A stretch of 64,000 nt of DNA from Bombus terrestris (Eukaryota; Arthropoda; Insecta; Hymenoptera; Apidae): assembly GCF_910591885.1 (NCBI RefSeq), contig NW_025963555.1:3596001-3660000 (forward strand), read 5' to 3'. Within the stretch, counting starts at the first letter, position 1; each line of letters opens with the position of its first letter. A program made the position numbers and the translations under genes. Below are positions 24,347-37,400 of this stretch, one piece after another. The notes beneath the pieces were generated by a model. That model was not told the origin of the DNA, ran no database searches, and saw only the letters and a program-made list of their open reading frames with translations.

Positions 24347-27300
24347 TTATGTGAAACTATGCATAAACTGTAAACATTTGTCAGTAGGCAATAGGATAAA
24401 GACTTCCGGCTCCTCGGGCTGGTGCGAATATTTCAATGTCAGTATGTGCCAAACCGTTAGTTTGTGACACACCATTACGCGTATCTCGCTCGCTGCGCTC
24501 GCTCGAAAACTATAGCCTAACCTAAAACCAATCCACCTTGCGTTCATTATTCGATATGGTGGCGACATATTTCGAATTTGCGAACGTGTCGGATCGGTTG
24601 TGAGGTTGGAGAGGATTTTTGCGAGCGAGCAACGATCACAATTTCCAAGCTATACATATACCTTATATTGCCTTGCATACAATTCGTGTTATTACCTAAT
24701 TTTGTCAGACATTTCGGTCATCACATTGCACTGTACGATGTGGAAATAGTACCTCTTATGTGAAACTATTCATAAACTGTATACATTTGTCAGTAGGCAA
24801 TTAAAGACTTCCGGCTCCTCGGGCTGGTGCGAATATTTGAATGTCCCAATGTGCCAAACCGTTGGATTGTGACACACCTCTCCGCGTCCCTCGCTCTCCG
24901 TGCTCGCTCGAAAGCTAGAGCCTAACCTAAAACCAATCCCTCTTGCGTTCATTATTCGATATGGTGGCGACATATTTCGAATTTGCGAACGTGTCGTATC
25001 GGTTGTGAGGTTGGACTAGATTTTTACGAACGAGCGGAGCGAGCGAGCAACGGTCACAATTTCCAAGCTATACATATACCTTATATTGCCTTGCATATAT
25101 TTCGTGTTATTACCTTATTTTGTCAGCCATTTCGGACGTCACATTGCACTGCACTATGAGGAAATAGTTCTATTTATATGAAACTATTCATAAACTGTAA
25201 ACATTTGTCAGTAGGCAATAGGATAAAGACTTCCGGCTCCTCGGGCTGGTGCGTATATTTCAATGTCCCCATGCGCCAAACCGTTGGATTGTGACACACC
25301 TCTCCGCGTCCCTCGCTCGTCGTGCTCGCTCGAAAGTTATAGCCTAACCGAAAACCAATCCCTCATGCGTTAGTCATTCGACATGGAGGCGACTTATTTC
25401 AAATTTGGGAATTCGTCGGATCGGTTGTGAGGTTGGACTAAATTTTTACGAGCGAGCGGAGCGAGCGAGCAACGACCACAATTTGCAAGCCATACATATA
25501 CCTTATATTGCCTTGCATACAATTCGTGTTATTATCTAATTTTGTCAGACATTTCGGACATCACATTGCACTGTACGATGTGGAAATAGTACTACTTATG
25601 TGAAACTATTCATAAACTGTATACATTTGTCAGTATGCAATAGGATAAAGACTTCCGGCTCCTCGGGCTGGTGCGAACATTTGAATGTCCCAATGTGCCA
25701 AACCGTTGGATTGTGACACACCTCTCCGCGTCCATCGCTCGTCGTGCTCGCTCGAAAGTTATAGCCTAACCGAAAACCAATCCCTCTTGCGTTAGTCATT
25801 CGACATGGAGGCGACTTATTCCAAATTTGGGAACGTGTCGGATCGGATGTGAGGTTGGACTAAATTTTTACGAGCGAGCGGAGCGAGCGAGCAACGATCA
25901 CAATTTGCAAGCTATACATATCCCTTATATTGCCTTGCATATAATTCGTGTTATTACCTAATTTTGTCAGACATTTCGGATATCACATTGCACTATACGA
26001 TGTGGAAATAGTACTATTTATGTGAAACTATGCATAAACTGTAAACATTTGTCAGTAGGCAATAGGATAAAGACTTCCGGCTCCTCGGGCTGGTGCGAAT
26101 ATTTCAATGTCAGTATGTGCCAAACCGTTGGTTTGTGACACACCATTACGCGTATCTCGCTCGCTGCGCTCGCTCGAAAACTATAGCCTAACCTAAAACC
26201 AATCCACCTTGCGTTCATTATTCGATATGGTGGCGACATATTTCGAATTTGCGAACGTGTCGGATCGGTTGTGAGGTTGGAGAGGATTTTTGCGAGCGAG
26301 CAACGATCACAATTTCCAAGCTATACATATACCTTATATTGCCTTGCATACAATTCGTGTTATTACCTAATTTTGTCAGACATTTCGGTCATCACATTGC
26401 ACTGTACGATGTGGTAATAGTACCTCTTATGTGAAACTATTCATAAACTGTATACATTTGTCAGTAGGCAATTAAAGACTTCCGGCTCCTCGGGCTGGTG
26501 CGAATATTTGAATGTCCCAATGTGCCAAACCGTTGGATTGTGACACACCTCTCCGCGTCCCTCGCTCTCCGTGCTCGCTCGAAGGCTAGAGCCTAACCGA
26601 AAACCAATCCCTCTTGCGTTCATTATTCGATATGGTGGCGACATATTTCGAATTTGCGAACGTGTCGTATCGGTTGTGAGGTTGGACTAGATTTTTACGA
26701 ACGAGCGGAGCGAGCGAGCAACGGTCACAATTTCCAAGCTATACATATACCTTATATTGCCTTGCATATATTTCGTGTTATTACCTTATTTTGTCAGCCA
26801 TTTCGGACGTCACATTGCACTGCACTATGAGGAAATAGTTCTATTTATATGAAACTATTCATAAACTGTAAACATTTGTCAGTAGGCAATAGGATAAAGA
26901 CTTCCGGCTCCTCGGGCTGGTGCGTATATTTCAATGTCCCCATGTGCCAAACCGTTGGATTGTGACACACCTCTCCGCGTCCCTCGCTCGTCGTGCTCGC
27001 TCGAAAGTTATAGCCTAACCGAAAACCAATCCCTCATGCGTTAGTCATTCGACATGGAGGCGACTTATTTCAAATTTGGGAATTCGTCGGATCGGATGTG
27101 AGGTTGGACTAAATTTTTACGAGCGAGGGGAGCGAGCGAGCAACGATCACAATTTCCAAGCTATACATATACCTTATATTGCCTTGCATATATTTCGTGT
27201 TATTACCTACTTTTGTCAGCCATTTCGGACATCACATTGCACTGTACGATGTGGAAATAGTACTACTTATGTGAAACTATTCATAAACTGTATACATTTG

Positions 27301-27688
27301 TCAGTAGGCAATAGGATAAAGACTTCCGGCTCCTCGGGCTGGTGCGAATATTTGAATGTCCCAATGTGCCAAACCGTTGGATTGTGACACACCTCTCCGC
27401 GTCCCTCGCTCGTCGTGCTCGCTCGAAAGTTAAAGCATAACCGAAAACCAATCCCTCTTGCGTTAGTCATTCGACTTGGAGGCGACTTATTTCAAATTTG
27501 GGAACGTGTCGGATCGGATGTGACGTTGGACTAAATTTTTACGAGCGAGCGGAGCGAGCGAGCAACGATCACAATTTCCAAGCTATACATATACCTTATA
27601 TTGCCTTGCATATATTTCGCGTTATTACCTACTTTTGTCAGCCATTCCGGACATCACATTGCACTGTGGTATGTGGAAATAGTACTAT
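24347..27688. repeat. Four-monomer duplication (1671-bp spacing)
   Basis: The landmarks 24347, 24756, 25174 and 25596 are followed at +1671 by 26018, 26427, 26845 and 27267. The length is four times 422 minus 13 minus 4. Shared rare markers include 'actatgcataaac', the deletion pair, 'ggacgtcac' (near 25135 and 26806), 'cctcatgcg' and 'gggaattcg'. The matching part runs from about 24335 to 25410 and from about 26006 to 27081. Beyond that the second copy continues with 'gaggggagcg', shared with about 22104. Confidence 0.87.
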
Positions 27689-30600
27689 TTATGTGAAACT
27701 ATTCATAAACTGTAAACATTTGTCAGTAGGCAATAGGATAAAGACTTCCGGCTCCTCGGGCTGGTGCGAATATTTCAACGTCAGTATGTGCCAAACCGTT
27801 GGATTGTGACACACCTCTCCGCGTCTATCGCTCGCTGTGCTCGCTCGAAAGCTATAGCCTAACCGAAAACCAATCCCTCTTGCGTTCATTATTCGATATG
27901 GTGGCTACATATTTCGAATTTGCGAACATGTCGGATCGGTTGTGAGGTTGGACAGGATTTTTACGAGCGAGCGGAGCGAGCGAGCAACGATCACAATTTC
28001 CAAGCTATACATATCCCTTATATTGCCTTGCATATAATTCGTGTTATTACCTAATTTTGTCAGACATTTCGGATATCACATTGCACTATACGATGTGGAA
28101 AAAGTACTATTTATGTGAAACTATTCAAAAACTGTATACATTTGTCGGTAGGCAATAGGATAAAGACTTCAGGCTCCTCGGGCTGGTGCGAATATTTCAA
28201 TGTCCGTATGTGCCAAACCGTTGGTTTGTGACACACCTTTACGCTCATCTCGCTCGCTGCGCTCGCTCGAAAACTATTGCCTAACCTAAAACCAATCCAT
28301 CTTGCGTTCATTATTCGATATGGTGGCTACATATTTCGAATTTGCGAACATGTCGGATCGGTTGTGAGGTTGGACAGGATTTTTACGAGCGAGCGGAGCG
28401 ATCGAGCAACGATCACAATTTCCAAGCTATACATATACCTTATATTGCCTTGCATATATTTCGTGTTATTACCTTATTTCGTCAGCCATTTCGGACATCA
28501 CATTGCACTGTACGATGTGGAAATAGTACTGCTTATGTGAAACTATTCATAAACTGTATATATTTGTCAGTAGGCAATAGGATAAAGACTTCCGGCTCCT
28601 CTGGCTGGTGCGAATATTTGAATGTCCCAATGTGCCAAACCGTTGGATTGTGACACACCTCTCAGCGTCCCTCGCACGCCGTGCTCGCTCGAAAGCTATT
28701 GCCTAACCGAAAACCAATCCCTCTTGCGTTCATTATTCGATATGGTGGCGACATATTTCGAATTTGCGAACGTGTCGGATCGGTTGTGAGGTTGGACTAG
28801 ATTTTTACAAGCGAGCGGAGCGAGCGAGCAACGATCACAATTTCCAAGCTATACATATACCTTGTATTGCCTTGCATATAGTTCGTGTTATTACCTAATT
28901 TTGTCAGACATTTCGGACATCACCGTACGATGTGGAAATAGTACTACTTATGTGAAACTATTCATAAACTGTATCTACTTGTCAGTAGGCAATAGGATAA
29001 AGACTTCCGGCTCCTCGGGCTGGTGCGAATATTTGAATGTCCCAGTGTGCCAAACCGTTGGATTGTGACACACCTCTCCGCGTCCATCGCTCGTCGTGCT
29101 CGCTCGAAAGTTATAGCCTAACCGAAAACCAATCCCTCTTGCGTTAGTCCTTCGACATGGAGGCGACTTATTTCAAATTTGGGAACGTGTCGGATCGGAT
29201 GTGAGGTTTGACTAAATTTTTACGAGCGAGCGGAGCGAGCGAGCAACGATCACAATTTGCAAGCCATACATATACCTTATATTGCCTTGCATATATTTCG
29301 TGTTGTTACCTAATTTTGTCAGACATTTCTGACATCACATTGCACTGTACGATTTGGAAATAGTCCTATTTATGTGAAACTATTCATAAACTGTAAACAT
29401 TTGTCAGTAGGCAATAGGATAAAGACTTCCGGCTCCTCGGGCTGGTGCGAATATTTGAATGTCCCAATGTGCCAAACCGTTGGATTGTGACACACCTCTC
29501 CGCGTCCCTCGCTCGTCGTGCTCGCTCGAAAGCTATAGCCGAACCGAAAACCAATCCCTCTTGCGTTCATTATTCGATATGTTGGCGACATATTTCGAAT
29601 TTGCGAACGTGTCGGATCGGCTGTGAGGTTGGACTAGATTTTTACGAGCGAGCGGAGCGAGCCAGCAACGGTCACAATTTCCAAGCTATACATATTCCTT
29701 ATATTGCCTTGCATATATTTCGTGTTATTACCGTATTTTGTCAGCCATTTCGGACATCACATTGCACTGTAGTATGTAGAGATAGTACTATTTACGTGAA
29801 ACTATTCATAAACTGTAAACATTTGTCAGTAGGCAATAGGATAAAGACTTCCGGCTCCTCGGGCTGGTCCGAATATTTCAATGTCAGTATGTGCCAAGCC
29901 GTTGGTTTGTGACACACCATTACGCGTATCTCGCTCGCTGCGCTCGCTCGAAAACTATAGTCTAACCGAAAACCAATCCCTCTTGCGTTCATTATTCGAT
30001 ATGGTGGCGACATATTTCGAATTTGCGAACGTGTCGGGTCGGTTGTGAGGTTGGACTAGATTTTGACGAGCGAGCGGAGCGAGCGAGCAACGATCACAAT
30101 TTCCAAGCTACACATATTCCTTATATTGCCTTGCATATAATTCGTGTTATTACCTAATTTTGTCAGACATTTCGGACATCACATTGCACTGTACGATATG
30201 GAAATAGTACTACTTACGTGAAACTATTCATAAACTGTAAACATTTGTCAGCAGGCAATAGGATAAAGACTTCCGGCTCCTCGGGCTGGTGCGAATATTT
30301 GAATGTCCCAATGTGCCAAACCGTTGGATTGTGACACACCTATCCGCGTCCCTCGCTCGCCGTGCTCGCTCGAAAGCTATAGCCTAACCGAAAACCAATC
30401 CCTCTTGCGTTCATTATTCGATATGGCGGCGACATATTTCGAATTTGCGAACGTGTCGGATCGGTTGTGATGTTGCACAGGATTTTTACGAGCGAGCGGA
30501 GCGAGCGAGCAACGATCACAATTTGCAAGCCATACATATACCTTATATTGTCTTGCATATATTTCGTGTTATTACCTAATTTTGTCAGTCATTTCGGACA

Positions 30601-31050
30601 TCACATTGCACTGTACGATGTGGAAATAGTACTATTTATGTGAAACTATTCATAAAGTGTATACATTTGTCAGTAGGCAATAGGATAAAGACTTCCGGCT
30701 CCTCGTCCAGGTGCGAATATTTCAATGTCCGTATGTGCCAAACCGTTGGTTTGTGACACACCTTTACGCGTAAATCGCTCGCTGCGCTCGCTCGAAAGCT
30801 ATAGCCGAACCGAAAACCAATCCCTCTTGCGTTCATTATTCGATATGGTGGCGACATATTTCGAATTTGCGAACGTGTCGGATCGGCTGTGAGGTTGGAC
30901 TAGATTTTTACGAGCGAGCGGAGCGAGCCAGCAACGGTCACAATTTCCAAGCTATACATATTCCTTATATTGCCTTGCATATATTTCGTGTTATTACCTA
31001 ATTTTGTCAGACATTTCGGACATCACCGTACGATGTGGAAATAGTACTAC
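27689..31050. repeat. Mixed monomers, second part
   Basis: The eight monomers start at 27689, 28111, 28533, 28948, 29370, 29792, 30214 and 30636. Those at 28533 and 30636 are 415 bp through the 7-bp deletion. The stretch 27689-28532 resembles the monomers starting at 6247, 6669 and 7091 with one unit fewer: it shares 'ctatacgatgtgg', 'aaaaagtac', 'attcaaaaactg', 'tgtcggtagg' and 'acttcaggctcc'. A 'cctcgtccaggtgcg' variant first appears near 30703. Confidence 0.8.
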
Positions 31051-33154
31051 TTATGTGAAACTATTCATAAACCATATCTACTTGTCAGTAGGCAATAGGA
31101 TAAAGACTTCCGGCTCCTCAGGCTGGTGCGAATATTTGAATGTCCCAATGTGCCAAACCGTTGGATTGTGACACACCTCTCCGCGGGCCTCGCTCGCCGT
31201 GCTCGCACGAAAGCTATAGCCAAACCGAAAACCAATCCCTCTTGCGTTCATTATTCGATATGGTGGCGACATATTTCGAATTTGCGTACGTGTCGGGTCG
31301 GTTGTGAGGTTGAACTAGATTTTTACGAGCGAGCGGAGCGAGTGAGCAACGGTCACAATTTCCAAGCTATACATATCCCTTATATTGCCTTGCATATAAT
31401 TCGTGTTATTAACTAATTTTGTCAGACATTTCGGATATCACATTGCACTGTACGATGTGGAAAAAGTACTATTTATGTGGAACTATTCAAAAACTGTATA
31501 CATTTGTCAGTAGGCAATAGGATAAAGACTTCCGGCTCCTCGGGCTGGTGCGTATATTTCAATGTCCCCATGTGCCAAACCGTTGGATTGTGACACACCT
31601 CTCCGCGTCCCTCGCTCGTCGTGCTTGCTCGAAAGTTATAGCCTAACCGAAAACCAATCCCTCTTGCGTTAGTCATTCGACATGGAGGCGACTTATTTCA
31701 AATTTGGGAACGTGTCAGATCGGATGTGAGGTTGGACTAAATTTTTACGAGCGAGCGGAGCGAGCGAGCAACGATCACAATTTCCAAGCTATACATATAC
31801 CTTATATTGCCTTGCATATATTTCGTGTTATTACCTACTTTTGTCAGCCATTTCGGACATCACATTGCACTGTGGTATGTGGAAATAGTACTACTTATGT
31901 GAAACTATTCATAAACTGTATACATTTGTCAGTTGGCAATAGGATAAAGACTTCCGGCTCCTCGGGCTGGTGCGAATATTTCAATGTCCGTATGTGCCAA
32001 ACCGTTGGTTTGTGACACACCTCTCCGCGTCCCTCGCTCGCCGTGCCAGGCTCGAAAGCTATAGCCTAACCGAAAACAAATCCCTCTTGCGTTCATTATT
32101 CGATATGGTGGCGACGTATTTCGAATTTGCGAACGTGTCGTATCGGTTGTGAGGTTGGACAAGATTTTTACGAGCGAGCGGAGCGAGCGAGCAACGGTCA
32201 CAATTTCCAAGCTATACATATACCTTATATTGCCTTGCATATATTTCGTGTTATTACCTAATTTTGTCAGACATTTCGGACATCACCGTACGATGTGGAA
32301 ATAGTACTACTTATGTGAAACTATTCATAAACCATATCTACTTGTCAGTAGGCAATAGGATAAAGACTTCCGGCTCCTCAGGCTGGTGCGAATATTTGAA
32401 TGTCCCAATGTGCCAAACCGTTGGATTGTGACACACCTCTCCGCGGCCCTCGCTCGCCGTGCTCGCACGAAAGCTATAGCCTAACCGAAAACCAATCCCT
32501 CTTGCGTTCATTATTCGATATGGTGGCGACATATTTCGAATTTGCGTACGTGTCGGGTCGGTTGTGAGGTTGAACTAGATTTTTACGAGCGAGCGGAGCG
32601 AGTGAGCAACGGTCACAATTTCCAAGCTATACATATCCCTTATATTGCCTTGCATATAATTCGTGTTATTACCTAATTTTGTCAGACATTTCGGATATCA
32701 CATTGCACTGTACGATGTGGAAAAAGTACTATTTATGTGGAACTATTCAAAAACTGTATACATTTGTCAGTAGGCAATAGGATAAAGACTTCCGGCTCCT
32801 CGGGCTGGTGCGTATATTTCAATGTCCCCATGTGCCAAACCGTTGGATTGTGACACACCTCTCCGCGTCCCTCGCTCGTCGTGCTTGCTCGAAAGTTATA
32901 GCCTAACCGAAAACCAATCCCTCTTGCGTTAGTCATTCGACATGGAGGCGACTTATTTCAAATTTGGGAACGTGTCAGATCGGATGTGAGGTTGGACTAA
33001 ATTTTTACGAGCGAGCGGAGCGAGAGAGCAACGATCACAATTTCCAAGCTATACATATACCTTATATTGCCTTGCATATATTTCGTGTTATTACCTACTT
33101 TTGTCAGCCATTTCGGACATCACATTGCACTGTGGTATGTGGGAATAGTACTAC
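31051..33154. repeat. Three-monomer duplication (1260-bp spacing)
   Basis: The landmarks 31051, 31473 and 31895 are followed by 32311, 32733 and 33155. The spacing is three times 422, minus 7 for the deletion at 'catcaccgtacg' and plus 1 for an insertion near 32045-32051 ('gccaggctcg' for 'gctcgctcg'). Shared private markers are 'accatatctacttg', 'ctcgcacgaaag', 'gcgtacgtg', 'gagtgagcaacgg', 'gtgcttgctcg' and 'cagttggcaatagg'. The matching part is about 30980-31940 against 32240-33200. Confidence 0.87.
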
Positions 33155-34420
33155 TTATGTGAAACTATTCATAAACTGTATACATTTGTCAGTTGGCAAT
33201 AGGATAAAAACTTCCGGCTCCTCGGGCTGGTGCGAATATTTCAATGTCCCCATGTGCCAAACCGATGGATTGTGACACACCTCTCCGCGTCCCTCGCTCG
33301 CCGTGCCCGCTCGAAAGCTATAGCCTAACCGAAAACAAATCCCTCTTGCGTTCATTATTCGATATGGTGGCGACATATTTCGAATTTGCGAACGTGTCGG
33401 ATCGGCTGTGAGGTTGGACAGGATTTTTACGAGCGAGCGGAGCGAGCGAGCAACGATCACAATTTCCAAGCTATACATATACCTTATATTGCCTTGCATA
33501 TAATGCGTGTTATTACCTAATTTTGTCAGACATTTCGGACATCACATTGCACTGTACGATGTGGAAATAGTACTACTTATGTGAAACTATTCATAAACTG
33601 TAAACATTTGTCAGTAGGCAATAGGATAAAAACTTCCGGCTCCTCGGGCTGGTGCGAATATTTCAATGTCCCCATGTGCCAAACCGTTGGATTGTGACTC
33701 ACCTCTCCGCATCCCTCGGTCGCCGTACTCGCTCGAAAGCTATAGCCTAACCGAAAACCAAACCCTCTTGCGTTCATTATTCGATATGGTGGCGACATAT
33801 TTCGAATTTGCGAACGTGTCGGATCGGTTGTGAGGTTGGACAGGATTTTTACGAGCGAGCGGAGCGAGAGAGCAACGATCACAATTTCCAAGCTATACAT
33901 ATACCTTATATTGCCTTGCATATATTTCGTGTTATTACCTACTTTTGTCAGCCATTTCGGACATCACATTGCACTGTACGATGTGGAAATAGTACTACTT
34001 ATGTGAAACTATTCATAAACTGTATACATTTGTCAGTTGGCAATAGGATAAAAACTTCCGGCTCCTCGGGCTGGTGCGAATATTTCAATGTCCCCATGTG
34101 CCAAACCGATGGATTGTGACACACCTCTCCGCGTCCCTCGCTCGCCGTGCCCGCTCGAAAGCTATAGCCTAACCGAAAACAAATCCCTCTTGCGTTCATT
34201 ATTCGATATGGTGGCGACATATTTCGAATTTGCGAACGTGTCGGATCGGCTGTGAGGTTGGACAGGATTTTTACGAGCGAGCGGAGCGAGCGAGCAACGA
34301 TCACAATTTCCAAGCTATACATATACCTTATATTGCCTTGCATATAATGCGTGTTATTACCTAATTTTTTCAGACATTTCGGACATCACATTGCACTGTA
34401 GGATGTGGAAATAGTACTAC
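33155..34420. repeat. Dimer duplication (844-bp spacing) leading into HOR2
   Basis: The landmarks 33155 and 33577 are followed at +844 by 33999 and 34421. Shared markers are 'gagcgagagagc' (33017 and 33859), 'ggataaaaacttcc', 'ccgatggattg', 'gtgcccgctcg', 'cataatgcgtg' and 'gactcacctctccgcatcc'. Confidence 0.84.
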
Positions 34421-37400
34421 TTATGTGAAACTATTCATAAACTGTAAACATTTGTCAGTAGGCAATAGGATAAAAACTTCCGGCTCCTCGGGCTGGTGCG
34501 AATATTTCAATGTCCCCATGTGCCAAACCGTTGGATTGTGACTCACCTCTCCGCATCCCTCGGTCGCCGTACTCGCTCGAAAGCTATAGCCTAACCGAAA
34601 ACCAAACCCTCTTGCGTTCATTATTCGATATGGTGGCGACATATTTCGAATTTGCGAACGTGTCGGATCGGTTGTGAGGTTGGACAGGATTTTTACGAGC
34701 GACCGGAGCGAGCGAGCAACGATCACAGTATCCAAGCTATACATATACCTTATATTGCCTTGCATATAATTCGTGTTATTACCTAATTTTGTCAGACATT
34801 TCGGACATCACATTGCACTGTACGATGTGGAAATAGTACTACTTATGTGAAACTATTCATAAACTGTATTCATTTGACAGTAGGCAATAGGATAAAGACT
34901 TCCGACTCCACGGGCTGGTGCGAATATTTGAATGTCCCAAAGTGCCAAACCGTTGGATTGTGACACACCTCTCCGCGTCCCTCGCTCAGCGTGCTCGCTC
35001 GAAAGCTATAGCCTAACCGAAAACCAATCTCTCTTGCGTTGGTCATTCGACATGGAGGCGACTTATTGCAAATTTGGGAACGTGTCAGATCGGATGTGAG
35101 GTTGGACTAAATTTTTACGCGCGAGCGGAGCGAGCGATCAACGATCACAATTTGCAAGCCATACATATACCTTATATTGCCTTGCATATATTTCGTATTA
35201 TTACCTAATTTTGGCAGACATTTCGGACATCACATTGCACTGTACTATGTGGAAATAGTACTATTTATATGAAACTATTCATAAACTGTAAACATTTGTC
35301 AGTAGGCAATAGGATAAAGACTTCCGGCTCCTCGGGCTGGTGCGAATATTTCAATGTCCCAATGTGCCAAACCGTTGGATTGTGACACACCTATCCGCGT
35401 CCCTCGCTCGCCGTGCTCGCTCGAAAGCTATAGCCTAACCGAAAACCAATCCCTCTTGCGTTCATTATTCGATATGGCGGCGACATATTTCGAATTTGCG
35501 AACGTGTCGGATCGGTTGGGATGTTGCACAGGATTTTTACGAGCGAGCGGAGCGAGCGAGCAACGATCACAATTTGCAAGCCAAACATATACCTTATATT
35601 GCCTTGCATATATTTCGTGTTATTACCTAATTTTGTCAGTCATTTCGGACATCACATTGCACTGTACGATGTGGAAATAGTACTACTTATGTGAAACTAT
35701 TCATAAACTGTAAACATTTGTCAGTAGGCAATAGGATAAAGACTTCCGGCTCCTCGGGCTGGTGCGAATATTTCAACGTCAGTATGTGCCAAACCGTTGG
35801 ATTGTGACACACCTCTCCGCGTCACTCGCTCGCCGTGCTCGCTCGAAAGCTATAGCCTAACCTAAAACCAATCTCTCTTGCGTTGGTCATTCGACATGGA
35901 GGCGACTTATTGCAAATTTGGGAACGTGTCAGATCGGATGTGAGGTTGGACTAAATTTTTACGAGCGAGCGGAGCGAGCGATCAACGATCACAATTTGCA
36001 AGCCATACATATACCTTATATTGCCTTGCATATGTTTCGTGTTATTACCTAATTTTGGCAGACATTTCGGACATCACATTGCACTGTACTATGTGGAAAT
36101 AGTACTATTTATATGAAACTATTCATAAACTGTAAACATTTGTCAGTAGGCAGTAGGATAAAGACTTCCGGCTCCTCGGGCTGGTGCAAATATTTGAATG
36201 TCCCAATGTGCCAAACCGTTGGATTGTGACACACCTATCCGCGTCCCTCGCTCGCCGTGCTCGCTCGAAAGCTATAGCCTAACCGAAAACCAATCCCTCT
36301 TGCGTTCATTATTCGATATGGCGGCGACATATTTCGAATTTGCGAACGTGTCGGATCGGTTGGGATGTTGCACAGGATTTTTACGAGCGAGCGGAGCGAG
36401 CGAGCAACGATCACAATTTGCAAGCCAAACATATACCTTATATTGCCTTGCATATATTTCGTGTTATTACCTAATTTTGTCAGTCATTTCGGACATCACA
36501 TTGCACTGTACGATGTGGAAATAGTACTACTTATGTGAAACTATTCATAAACTGTAAACATTTGTCAGGAGGCAATAGGATAAAGACTTCCGGCTCCTCG
36601 GGCTGGTGCGAATATTTCAACGTCAGTATGTGCCAAACCGTTGGATTGTGACACACCTCTCCGCGTCACTCGCTCGCCGTGCTCGCTCGAAAGCTATAGC
36701 CTAACCTAAAACCAATCTCTCTTGCGTTGGTCATTCGACATGGAGGCGACTTATTGCAAATTTGGGAACGTGTCAGATCGGATGTGAGGTTGGACTAAAT
36801 TTTTACGAGCGAGCGGAGCGAGCGATCAACGATCACAATTTGCAAGCCATACATATACCTTATATTGCCTTGCATATGTTTCGTGTTATTACCTAATTTT
36901 GGCAGACATTTCGGACATCACATTGCACTGTACTATGTGGAAATAGAACTATTTATATGAAACTATTCATAAACTGTAAACATTTGTCAGTAGGCAATAG
37001 GATAAAGACTTTCGGCTCCTCGGGCTGGTGCGAATATTTCAATGTCCGTATGTGCCAAACCGTTGGTTTGTGACACACCTTTACGCGTAACTCGCTCGCT
37101 GCGCTCGCTCGAAAACTATAGCCTTACCTAAAACCAATCCCCCTTGCGTTCATTATTCGATATGGCGGCGACATATTTCGAATTTGCGAACGTGTCGGAT
37201 CGGTTGTGATGTTGCACAGGATTTTTACGAGCGAGCGGAGCGAGCGAGCAACGATCACAATTTGCAAGCCATACATATACCTTATATTGCCTTGCATATA
37301 TTTCGTGTTATTACCTAATTTTGTCAGTCATTTCGGACATCACATTGCACTGTACGATGTGGAAATAGTACTATTTATGTGAAACTATTCATAAAGTGTA

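Noticed and set aside
29445..29912. A 155-codon plus-strand open frame, longer than one monomer
   Set aside because: It arises because base changes in this monomer remove a stop that neighbouring monomers have. Its content is the same satellite and nothing suggests selection for protein.
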